From NCBI RefSeq assembly GCF_904067045.1, contig NZ_CAJFDC010000036.1, positions 186,001-250,000 of the forward strand: a DNA stretch of 64,000 nt, in the 5' to 3' direction. Below, piece after piece: positions 26,182 to 33,513 of this stretch. The translations under genes were made by a program, and so were the position numbers. The notes beneath the pieces are model-generated. The model searched no databases and was not told where the DNA came from. It saw only the letters and a program-made list of their open reading frames with translations. Position 1 is the stretch's first letter, and every line of letters starts with the position of its first letter. The DNA is from Pseudomonas sp. FEN. GTDB taxonomy: Bacteria; Pseudomonadota; Gammaproteobacteria; Pseudomonadales; Pseudomonadaceae.

Positions 26182-26856
26182 TTATTTGCGGGAAAAGTGC
26201 ACCACCAGCCGGTCACCGATGCTCTGCAGCACCTGGACCAAGACGATCAGCATGACCACCGTGACCACCATCACATCGGTCTGGAAGCGCTGGTAACCAT
26301 AGCGGATCGCCAGGTCGCCGAGGCCGCCGGCACCCACCACGCCGGCCATGGCGGTATAGCTCACCAGGGTAATCGCGGTCACGGTAATCGCCGCGAGAAT
26401 ACCCGGACGGGCTTCGGGCAACAGTGCATTGAGGATGATCTGGCGGGTGGTCGCGCCCATCGCCTGGGTGGCCTCGATAATGCCCCGGTCGACCTCGCGC
26501 AGCGCGGTTTCCACCAGGCGCGCAAAGAACGGCGCGGCACCCACCACCAGCGGCGGAATGGCTCCGGCCACGCCCAGGGAGGTGCCGGTGAGGAGCACGG
26601 TGAAGGGAATCATCACGATCAGCAGGATGATGAATGGCAGCGAGCGCACCACGTTCACCACGAAAGCCAGGATCGAGTAGGTGGCCTTCTGCTCCAGCAA
26701 CTGGCGCGGGCTGCACAGGAACAGCAGGATCCCCAGCGGCAGGCCCAGCAGTATGGTGAACACCAGCGAGGTGCCGAGCATCAGCATCGTGTCGCCAGTG
26801 GCTTCCCAGATGTCCGCCCAGTCGATGTGGGCGAAGAAATTCAGAAACAGGTCCAT
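26182..26856 (-). CDS. metI: Methionine ABC transporter permease
   Basis: A 224-residue inner-membrane permease with five helices and the ABC permease coupling motif EAxxxMGA (EATQAMGATTRQIILNALLPEA). It overlaps the metN stop by one base, so the two are coupled. With MetN and MetQ it imports methionine or a related amino acid. Confidence 0.95.
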   Translation of the reverse strand: MDLFLNFFAHIDWADIWEATGDTMLMLGTSLVFTILLGLPLGILLFLCSPRQLLEQKATYSILAFVVNVVRSLPFIILLIVMIPFTVLLTGTSLGVAGAIPPLVVGAAPFFARLVETALREVDRGIIEATQAMGATTRQIILNALLPEARPGILAAITVTAITLVSYTAMAGVVGAGGLGDLAIRYGYQRFQTDVMVVTVVMLIVLVQVLQSIGDRLVVHFSRK

Positions 26857-27863
26857 CAGCGCAGTACCTCCATATGAACGTCCGCGGCGTCGAAGCGGGC
26901 GAAGGCGGCGTCCATGTCGCCGCCAGTGATGGCGAGCGTCAGTTGCCCATACGGGGTGTCCTTGATGCGATCGATACGTCCGGCAAGGATGCTGTAGTCG
27001 ACCCCGGTTTCACGGGCGATGGTGCCCAGCAGCGGTGCGTAGGTGGCTTCGCCCTGAAAGGTCAGACGGACGATACGGCCCGGTACATGGGCGAAGTCGT
27101 CGCGCTGCTCGCTTTCGTCGATCTGTTCGTCTTCCTGCACGAAACGGCGGGTGGTCGGGTGCTTGGGGTGCAGGAACACCTCGGCCACCGGACCTTGCTC
27201 GACGATCACGCCGGCATCCATGACCCCGACCACGTCGCAGACCCGGCGGATCACGTCCATTTCATGGGTGATCAGCACGATGGTCAGCTTCAGCTCGCGA
27301 TTGATCTCGGCCAGCAGTTGCAGGACCGACGCGGTGGTTTGCGGGTCGAGGGCGCTGGTGGCTTCGTCACACAGCAGGATCTTCGGCTTGGTTGCCAGGG
27401 CGCGGGCGATGCCGACGCGCTGCTTCTGGCCGCCGGACAACTGGGCCGGATATTTCTTCGCGTGGTCGCTCAGGCCGACGCGCTGCAAGAGCTCGGCGAC
27501 GCGCTGGTCGATTTCGCGCCGCGACAGCTCGCCGGCCAGGGTCAGGGGCAGCGCGACGTTATCGGCGACGGTCTTGGAGGCCAGCAGGTTGAAGTGCTGG
27601 AAGATCATTCCAACCTGTTGACGGAAACGCCGCAGGCCATTGGCGTCAAGCGCCGTGACCTCTTCGTCGTCGACTATGATCTTGCCGCCGCTGGGGGCTT
27701 CCAGGCGATTGATCAGACGCAGCAGGGTACTTTTTCCCGCGCCGGAATGACCGATCAGGCCAAACACCTGGCCGTTCTCAACCCGCAGGCTGGTGGGGTG
27801 CAGGGCGGGAATATCCTTACCGGCGACCCGGTAGGTTTTATGGACGTTATGAAACTCGATCAC
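26856..27863 (-). CDS. metN: Methionine ABC transporter ATPase
   Basis: A 335-residue ATPase: Walker A GHSGAGKST near residue 38, signature LSGGQKQR, Walker B ILLCDEATSALD, and after residue 260 the C-terminal NIL domain that senses methionine in this family and inhibits transport. It is the first gene of the operon. The 256 bases upstream, before the PA5502-like lipoprotein gene, presumably hold the promoter; no riboswitch-like structure was recognised there. Confidence 0.96.
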   Translation of the reverse strand: MIEFHNVHKTYRVAGKDIPALHPTSLRVENGQVFGLIGHSGAGKSTLLRLINRLEAPSGGKIIVDDEEVTALDANGLRRFRQQVGMIFQHFNLLASKTVADNVALPLTLAGELSRREIDQRVAELLQRVGLSDHAKKYPAQLSGGQKQRVGIARALATKPKILLCDEATSALDPQTTASVLQLLAEINRELKLTIVLITHEMDVIRRVCDVVGVMDAGVIVEQGPVAEVFLHPKHPTTRRFVQEDEQIDESEQRDDFAHVPGRIVRLTFQGEATYAPLLGTIARETGVDYSILAGRIDRIKDTPYGQLTLAITGGDMDAAFARFDAADVHMEVLR

Positions 27864-28119
27864 GTAGCGAACCTTGTGGGGCGCAATGGAAAAAGGTCAG
27901 CGGTTAGCCGGCGCGCATTTTAGCCTGTCCGTATAGAGGTTTTTAGCATTTGTTTCGCGGATAACCTTTCAATCGGAAATAAGCCGATCGACGGTCGGAC
28001 GCCCATCCGTGGCAGTCGGCTTGCTGCGGGCGGCGTTGCGACGATGAGGTCCGCAAGTTCGATGCGCGACTTGCTGGCCCCATCGCTGGAAAGCCGGCGC
28101 CTGCAGAAGCGCGTTGACT

Positions 28120-28833
28120 TCACGGCTTGCTCGGAGTCAATACCACTTGGGCCTGTACCTGCCGGTCAATCTGCTTGTCGATCTTCAGTTCGAAGCCCGC
28201 ATCAAGCTTTTTCACGCGCTTTTCCAGCAAGGTCGCCAGCCACGGGTAATCCTGGGTGCGCGGCACCTGGAAGGTCACCGCGCACTGGTAGTTCACCACG
28301 TCCGCCGCCAGTGCATCCATCTGTTTGCGCAGTTGCGCAAGGTCCTGGATGTTCAGGGCAATTGTGCTGCTCTCGGCACTCGGATCGATCAACCGCGCCG
28401 TTGGCCTGGCTTCGGCAGCCTTGAGCGCGGCCTCGGCCTTTTCCAGCTCGGCCTTGCGCGCCTGGGCAATCGCCCCGTTGACCCCGCCGGTCAGGGCCGG
28501 CGCCTTGGGCATCAGCGCCCGGGCGCGGCTCAGGGCCGTGGCGGCGGCGTTGACATCGCCCTTTTGCAGCACGATCTGGCTGCGTTGCAGATAGGCTTCG
28601 GCCAGTTGCCGCTGGTAGCTCAGCCACTGGGGATCATCCGGCGACTGTGCCTGCAAGGTACCCAGTTGGTCCTCGGCGGTGGCCAGTTCATTGCCGTTGA
28701 TGCTCTGTTCCAGCGCGGCGATGGCCGCAACCCGGGCGTCGGGCACCGTGGCGTCCGGCGGGGTGCTTTGGCAGGCGCCCAGCAGCAGGGAAAATGCAAC
28801 AACGAGCAGATAACGGGAGGCGAACGGCTTCAT
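28120..28833 (-). CDS. Hypothetical lipoprotein (PA5502-like)
   Basis: A 237-residue lipoprotein: lipobox LLLGACQ puts the lipidated Cys near residue 21. The middle (about residues 35-150) is helical and Ala-rich with TPR-like spacing (LATAEDQLGTLQAQSPDDPQ, GDVNAAATALSRARALMPKAP); the C-terminal part is a beta-rich domain. A gene of this kind sits between znuB and metN in Pseudomonas as I recall, as here. The gap to znuB is 37 bases, so it may be in the zinc operon. Function unknown. Confidence 0.85.
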   Translation of the reverse strand: MKPFASRYLLVVAFSLLLGACQSTPPDATVPDARVAAIAALEQSINGNELATAEDQLGTLQAQSPDDPQWLSYQRQLAEAYLQRSQIVLQKGDVNAAATALSRARALMPKAPALTGGVNGAIAQARKAELEKAEAALKAAEARPTARLIDPSAESSTIALNIQDLAQLRKQMDALAADVVNYQCAVTFQVPRTQDYPWLATLLEKRVKKLDAGFELKIDKQIDRQVQAQVVLTPSKP

Positions 28834-28870
28834 TCCTGCGACTCTCTAATTGCGCAAAAAACGAGCAAGT

Positions 28871-29659
28871 CTACACCCCTCTGCGCGGCAGAACAAAACT
28901 CAGCAGAAACAGGCCGGCGGCCGTGACCACGATAGACGGCCCCGCCGGGGTGTCCTTGAACCATGATAGCGCCAAGCCGCCGCCCACGGCGAGCATGCCG
29001 AGCAGGCTGGCGCCCAGGGCCATCTGCTCCGGCGAACGGGCGTGACGCTGGGCGGCGGCGGCCGGGATGATCAGCAAGGAGGTGATCAGCAACACGCCGA
29101 CAATCTTCATCGCCACGGCGATCACCACGGCGATCAGCAGCATCAGGGCCAGGCGCAGGGAGGTCACTGGCAGGCCTTCGACAGTGGCCAGTTCCTCATG
29201 CACGGTGATGGCCAGCAGGGGCCGCCAGAGGCTGATCAGCAGCACCAGCACCACCGCGCTGCCGCCGAGGATCCAGTACAGGTCACTGCTGCTGATCGCC
29301 AGCAGGTCGCCGAACAGATAACCCATCAGGTCGATGCGCACTTCATGCATGAAGCTCAGCACCACCAGGCCAAGGGACAAAGTGCTTGGCGCGAGAATGC
29401 CCAGCAGGGTGTCGGAGGCCAGCGGCTGGCGTTGTTGCAGGGTCACCAGCAGCACCGCCAGGAGCAGGCAGCCGACGGTCACCGCCAGGGTCGGGCTGAC
29501 GTCCAGCACAAAGCCCAGAGCCACGCCGAGCAGCGCCGCGTGGGACAAGGTGTCGCCGAAATAGGCCATGCGCCGCCAGACCACGAACGAGCCCAGCGGA
29601 CCCGCCACCAGTGCCAGGGCCAGGCCTGCCAGCAAGGCGTAGAGCAGAAAATCAGCCAT
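28871..29659 (-). CDS. znuB: Zinc ABC transporter permease
   Basis: A 262-residue membrane protein of the ABC-3 metal permease family with about eight helices, including the conserved RRMAYFGDTLSHAALLGVALG and VGVLLITSLLIIPAA. I start at ATG 29659 (MADFLLYALL), which overlaps the znuC end by 8 bases; the longer frame is antisense noise. It forms the Zn2+ channel with ZnuA and ZnuC. Confidence 0.95.
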   Translation of the reverse strand: MADFLLYALLAGLALALVAGPLGSFVVWRRMAYFGDTLSHAALLGVALGFVLDVSPTLAVTVGCLLLAVLLVTLQQRQPLASDTLLGILAPSTLSLGLVVLSFMHEVRIDLMGYLFGDLLAISSSDLYWILGGSAVVLVLLISLWRPLLAITVHEELATVEGLPVTSLRLALMLLIAVVIAVAMKIVGVLLITSLLIIPAAAAQRHARSPEQMALGASLLGMLAVGGGLALSWFKDTPAGPSIVVTAAGLFLLSFVLPRRGV

Positions 29660-30440
29660 GCTTGCAGCTTTCTCCGTGAACGTGGGCGTGGGCCGCCGGG
29701 GCCGCTTCGCTGACCACGGCGCCGTGCAAGTCATGGGCGTGGTCATGGTGGTGGTGATAGATCGCCAGGCTCTGGGCGTTCTGGCCGAACAGCTCGACAA
29801 AGGCCGGGTCGCCGCTGACCTGTTCGGGATGACCGGAGCAGCAGACATGGCGATTGAGGCAGACCACCTGGTCGGTGGTGCTCATCACCAGGTGCAGGTC
29901 GTGGGAGACCATCAGCACGCCGCAGCCGTGACGGTCGCGCAGGCGCGTGATCAGGCTGTAGAGCTCGGCCTGGCCGGCGACGTCGACGCCTTGCACGGGC
30001 TCGTCGAGCACCAGCAACTGCGGTTCGCGCAACAGCGCGCGGGCCAGCAGCACGCGCTGCATTTCGCCACCGGAGATGCTTTGCACCGGGCTGTCGATCA
30101 CCTGTCCGGCACCGACCTCGGCCAGGGCCGCCTGGGCCCGCGCGCGGTCGACACCCGGCACCAGGCGCAGGAAACGCAGCACCGACAGCGGCAAGGTCGG
30201 GTCGACATGGAGTTTTTGCGGCATATAGCCGACCCGCAGCTTCGGTTTGCGCCAGACACTGCCGCGATCCGGCTTGAGCAGCCCGAGCACGGCGCGCACC
30301 AGGGTGGTCTTGCCGGCGCCGTTGGGGCCGATCAGGGTGACGATCTGTCCGGGTTCGACGCTCAGGTCAATGTTGTCGAGCACATTCTGTCCGGCAAAGG
30401 TCACACCCACCTGTTCGAGGCGAATCAGCGCAGTGCTCAT
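29652..30440 (-). CDS. znuC: Zinc ABC transporter ATPase
   Basis: A 262-residue ATPase with Walker A GPNGAGKTT, signature ISGGEMQR, Walker B LLVLDEPVQGVD and H-loop MVSHDLH. The C-terminus carries an unusual His-rich tail (HHHHDHAHD, then HAHVHGESCKHG) that could bind zinc and sense it. The ATG at 30440 shares a base with the zur stop codon (TGATG), so translation is coupled. Confidence 0.95.
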   Translation of the reverse strand: MSTALIRLEQVGVTFAGQNVLDNIDLSVEPGQIVTLIGPNGAGKTTLVRAVLGLLKPDRGSVWRKPKLRVGYMPQKLHVDPTLPLSVLRFLRLVPGVDRARAQAALAEVGAGQVIDSPVQSISGGEMQRVLLARALLREPQLLVLDEPVQGVDVAGQAELYSLITRLRDRHGCGVLMVSHDLHLVMSTTDQVVCLNRHVCCSGHPEQVSGDPAFVELFGQNAQSLAIYHHHHDHAHDLHGAVVSEAAPAAHAHVHGESCKHG

Positions 30441-30922
30441 CAGGCCCCCTGGCAAGCCGAGCAAAGCCCGATCACTTCGACGGTCTGGGCCTCGACGACG
30501 AAGCCGACATCCCGGGCACTGGCGACGATGGCGTCGCTGATGGACTTCTGTTCCAGTTCGATGGCGGCATGGCACTTGCGGCAGATCAGGAACTGGCCCT
30601 GGTGGGCATGTTCCGGGTGATTGCAGCCGACAAAGGCATTGAGCGAGGCGATGCGATGGACCAGGCCGTTGTCCAGCAGGAAGTCCAGGGCGCGGTAGAC
30701 GGTTGGGGGCGCGGCACGGCGGCCGTCCTGTTCGCTCAATACCGCGAGGATGTCGTAGGCGCCCAGCGGCTTGTGGCTCTGCCAGACCAACTCCAGCACC
30801 CGTCGCCGCAGCGCGGTCAGGCGCAGGCCCTGGCGCGCGCAGAGGGCGTCGGCGTCGGACAGCGCGCTGTGCACGCAATGAGAGTGGTCGTGGGGACGGC
30901 TGGCGAGAGGGGTGATAGGCAT
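30440..30922 (-). CDS. zur: Zinc uptake regulator Zur (Fur family)
   Basis: A 160-residue Fur-family repressor. The DNA-binding winged helix spans about residues 30-95 (GLRLTALRRRVLELVW, APPTVYRALDFL) and the zinc sites include CRKC and CSAC in the C-terminal half plus histidines in HPEHAHQG. Previously called np20 in P. aeruginosa. It is the first gene of zur-znuC-znuB and is divergent from znuA with only 57 bases between starts, so one operator could control both directions. Confidence 0.95.
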   Translation of the reverse strand: MPITPLASRPHDHSHCVHSALSDADALCARQGLRLTALRRRVLELVWQSHKPLGAYDILAVLSEQDGRRAAPPTVYRALDFLLDNGLVHRIASLNAFVGCNHPEHAHQGQFLICRKCHAAIELEQKSISDAIVASARDVGFVVEAQTVEVIGLCSACQGA

Positions 30923-30946
30923 GAGCGGCGACGGCGTTTGAGAGAG

Positions 30947-30963
30947 ACGTTATTATGTTACCT
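30947..30963. promoter_or_regulatory. Candidate Zur box between zur and znuA
   Basis: ACGTTATTATGTTACCT keeps the outer GTTAT and TAC parts and the AT-rich centre of the Zur palindrome as I remember it (about 12 of 17 positions), but it is imperfectly symmetric. Its central place in a 57-base divergent gap is the stronger argument. Confidence 0.45.
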
Positions 30964-30979
30964 GTTCCTGCCACCTTGA

Positions 30980-31909
30980 GTGTTCATCGTGCCCCGTCTT
31001 TTTGCCTTTTTTGTCGCTGTCAGTGCCAGCTTGTTGGTGATTTCCCCGGTTCAGGCGCAAGTCAGCGTCCTGACCAGCATCAAACCCCTCCAGTTGATTG
31101 CCGCCGCCGTGCAAGAGGGCGTCGACACGCCGGAGGTCCTGCTGCCGCCGGGTGCTTCGCCGCACAACTATGCATTGCGGCCTTCCGACGTGCGCAAGGT
31201 GCAGTCGGTGGACTTGCTCTACTGGATCGGCCCGGATATGGAAAGCTTCCTGCCCCGGGTGCTCAAGGGCCGTAGCCTGCCGAGCGTGGCGGTGCAGGAC
31301 CTGCCGGGGATGAAGTTGCGTCGGTTCGCCGAAGATAGCCACTCCCATGCCGAAGATGCCGACGAACATGACCATGATCACCGTCCGGGCACGCTGGATG
31401 CGCATCTGTGGCTGTCGACAGTCAATGCCCGGGTGATTGCCGCGCGCATGGCCCAGGACCTGAGCGCGGCCGATCCTGCCAACGCGGTGCGCTACCAGAG
31501 CAATGTGACGGCCTTCGACGCCCGGCTCGATGCCCTGGATGCGCGCTTGAAGGCGCGTTTGGCGGCTGTGGCGGGTAAGCCCTACTTTGTCTTCCATGAG
31601 GCCTTCGATTACTTCGAGGATGCCTACGGGCTCAAGCATGCCGGGGTGTTCAGCGTGGCCGCCGAGGTGCAGCCGGGAGCCCAGCATGTGGCGGCGATGC
31701 GCACGCGCTTGCAGGAAGTGGGCAAGACTTGTGTGTTCAGCGAGCCGCCGCTGCGGCCACGGCTGGCGGAAACCCTGGTCAGCGGCTTGCCGGTGAAGCT
31801 GGCCGAGCTGGATGCCCTGGGTGGCTACACGCCGGCGGCGGCGCATGGCTATGAGCAGGTGCTGGAGAAGCTTGGCAATGACCTGGCGGGGTGTCTGGAA
31901 TCGTTGTAG
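30980..31909 (+). CDS. znuA: Zinc ABC transporter, periplasmic binding protein
   Basis: A 309-residue periplasmic protein with a signal peptide (to about residue 27, ISPVQAQ). The cluster A-1 metal ligands are present (SPHNYALRPSD for the first His; FHEAFDYFEDAYGL for a later one). A His/Asp-rich loop (HSHAEDADEHDHDH, around residues 120-134) is the mark of zinc rather than manganese binding proteins. Start is GTG 30980 (reads MFIVPRLF). It is transcribed away from zur-znuCB. Confidence 0.93.
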   Translation: MFIVPRLFAFFVAVSASLLVISPVQAQVSVLTSIKPLQLIAAAVQEGVDTPEVLLPPGASPHNYALRPSDVRKVQSVDLLYWIGPDMESFLPRVLKGRSLPSVAVQDLPGMKLRRFAEDSHSHAEDADEHDHDHRPGTLDAHLWLSTVNARVIAARMAQDLSAADPANAVRYQSNVTAFDARLDALDARLKARLAAVAGKPYFVFHEAFDYFEDAYGLKHAGVFSVAAEVQPGAQHVAAMRTRLQEVGKTCVFSEPPLRPRLAETLVSGLPVKLAELDALGGYTPAAAHGYEQVLEKLGNDLAGCLESL

Positions 31910-31980
31910 GCAGCACCTGTGGCGAGCAGGTTTACCCTGATTCCGCACAGTTAAGGAAATTTGAAGTCGAGCGAGGTTTT

Positions 31981-32118
31981 GTGGCGAGCGGGCTTGTCGG
32001 AACGCCGCACCGCCGCGCGAAGCGGCCCTAAAACCGGCGAACTCGGCCTATCAGACAGACCGAGACAACCGATTTTGCGACTGCTTCGCAGCCCAGCGCG
32101 GGCAAGCCCGCTCGCCAC
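31981..32118. repeat. REP pair (REPIN), GTGGCGAGC family, with a lone half upstream
   Basis: The pair begins with GTGGCGAGCGGGCTTGTCGG and ends with the inverse copy. An additional truncated REP start (GTGGCGAGCAGG) is present at 31919-31930. Located between znuA and the convergent thrB. Confidence 0.88.
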
Positions 32119-32139
32119 AAGGTGAGGTCGGCTTTGGCT

Positions 32140-33090
32140 TTAGAGCGCGAACGGCAACGAGCAACTGACCTGCTGGCGCTGCGCCAGGCGCCGCTGGAAT
32201 TCCATCGGGTCGTGAATCAACACGTCCTGTCCGGCAAAGGACTCGGCGGCAATCAGGCGCGACAGCCAGAAGCGTACACAAGCCACCCGCAACATCGTCG
32301 GCCACAACTCGGCTTCACCCGCGGTGAACGGCCGCAGGCCGGCATAAGCCCCCAGCAGCGCCCGGGCCCGTTGCCCGTCGAGCACCCCGGCGTCATCCGA
32401 ACACCAGTCGTTCAAGGCAATCGCCACGTCATACAGCATCGGCCCGGAACAGGCGTTGTAGAAGTCGATCAGCCCGGTCAGGTGCGTGCCTTCGAACATC
32501 GCGTTGTCACGGAACAGGTCGGCGTGCAGGTTGGCCCGGGGCAGCGCGAGGATCTGCGCCTTGTGCCGAGCAATCTCTTGCAGCGCCGTTTGCAGCAGGT
32601 CGCGCGCCTCGTCGCCCAGGTGCGACATCAGCTTCTCGCCCTCTTCGAGCATCCAGTCCAGGCCGCGATCGGTCTTGCGTTCGAGGATCTTGTCGCGGGT
32701 TGCCAGGTGCAGATGACCGAGCAGCTCACCGACCTGCGCACAGTGCTGGGCATTGGCCTGCTTGATGTGCTTGCCGGCGAGACGCGGTTGCAGCAACGCC
32801 GGCTTGCCGGCCAGCTCGCGCAGGGCTTGGCCATCGGTGGTGCGCAAGGCATAGGGCACCGGCAGGTCGGCGTCATGCAGCACGTCGAGCAGTTCGATGA
32901 AAAATGGCATTTCCTGCACCGGCCCGCGCTCAACCAAGGTCAGGACATACTCGCCCTTCTCCAGGCTGATGAAGAAGTTGGTGTTTTCACTGCCGGCGGC
33001 AATTCCCTGGAAGTCGAGCAGACGACCGAGCCCGTAAGGGGCGAGAAAGGTTTCCAGCTCAGGCCGAGCCAGGGGGGTGAACACAGACAT
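32140..33090 (-). CDS. thrB: Homoserine kinase (aminoglycoside-phosphotransferase fold)
   Basis: A 316-residue kinase that phosphorylates homoserine in threonine synthesis. It is the APH/choline-kinase-fold type used by Pseudomonas rather than the GHMP type of E. coli: the phosphotransferase motif is LHADLFRDNAMF followed by the metal-binding LIDFYNA. I start at ATG 33090 (MSVFTPLARPE). It follows the DUF2782 gene by 58 bases on the same strand, with a GC-rich hairpin (GGCGCCG/CGGCGCC, 33110-33132) in the gap. Confidence 0.94.
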   Translation of the reverse strand: MSVFTPLARPELETFLAPYGLGRLLDFQGIAAGSENTNFFISLEKGEYVLTLVERGPVQEMPFFIELLDVLHDADLPVPYALRTTDGQALRELAGKPALLQPRLAGKHIKQANAQHCAQVGELLGHLHLATRDKILERKTDRGLDWMLEEGEKLMSHLGDEARDLLQTALQEIARHKAQILALPRANLHADLFRDNAMFEGTHLTGLIDFYNACSGPMLYDVAIALNDWCSDDAGVLDGQRARALLGAYAGLRPFTAGEAELWPTMLRVACVRFWLSRLIAAESFAGQDVLIHDPMEFQRRLAQRQQVSCSLPFAL

Positions 33091-33148
33091 GGTTAAAACT
33101 GCCAGTACGGGCGCCGCCGACAAGACGGCGCCGATTAAAGTTAAGGAC

Positions 33149-33439
33149 TTACTTCCACTCGAAGATCTTCCATGACGGAATCAGCATATCCGGCTGGTCC
33201 GAGCGGATATAGTTTGCATCAGTACCATCGGCACGGACCAGAAAGTAGGGCTTGCCACCTTTGGGGGTGACCTTGATGGCGTACAGAAAGCCGTTTACCC
33301 GGTACTCCTGGATCGTTTTGTCACCTTCCGTGTGAATCGTCACTTCAGGTTCGGCTGCCGGTGCGTCCGTCGCGGCCATGGCGGCCAACGGCGTCAGTAC
33401 GAGCAGGCCGCCCAATAACAGGCGATTGAGTTTGCACAT
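33149..33439 (-). CDS. DUF2782 small exported protein
   Basis: A 96-residue protein with a signal peptide (to about residue 24, AAMAATDA) and a compact beta-rich domain ending WKIFEWK. It matches the DUF2782 family, conserved next to polA and thrB in Pseudomonas. The ATG at 33439 is preceded by AGGGACAAGG on the minus strand. It is divergent from polA (74 bases between starts). Function unknown. Confidence 0.88.
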   Translation of the reverse strand: MCKLNRLLLGGLLVLTPLAAMAATDAPAAEPEVTIHTEGDKTIQEYRVNGFLYAIKVTPKGGKPYFLVRADGTDANYIRSDQPDMLIPSWKIFEWK

Positions 33440-33513
33440 GATAACCTTGTCCCTTTGTCGTCAACGGTCCGGTTATTCTAGCGCCGCACCCGCCGAAAAG
33501 GTTGATCGTACTC

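Noticed and set aside
27864..28119. SAM-type riboswitch or MetJ boxes before metN
   Set aside because: No S-box core or tandem AGACGTCT-like boxes are visible in the 256 bases upstream.
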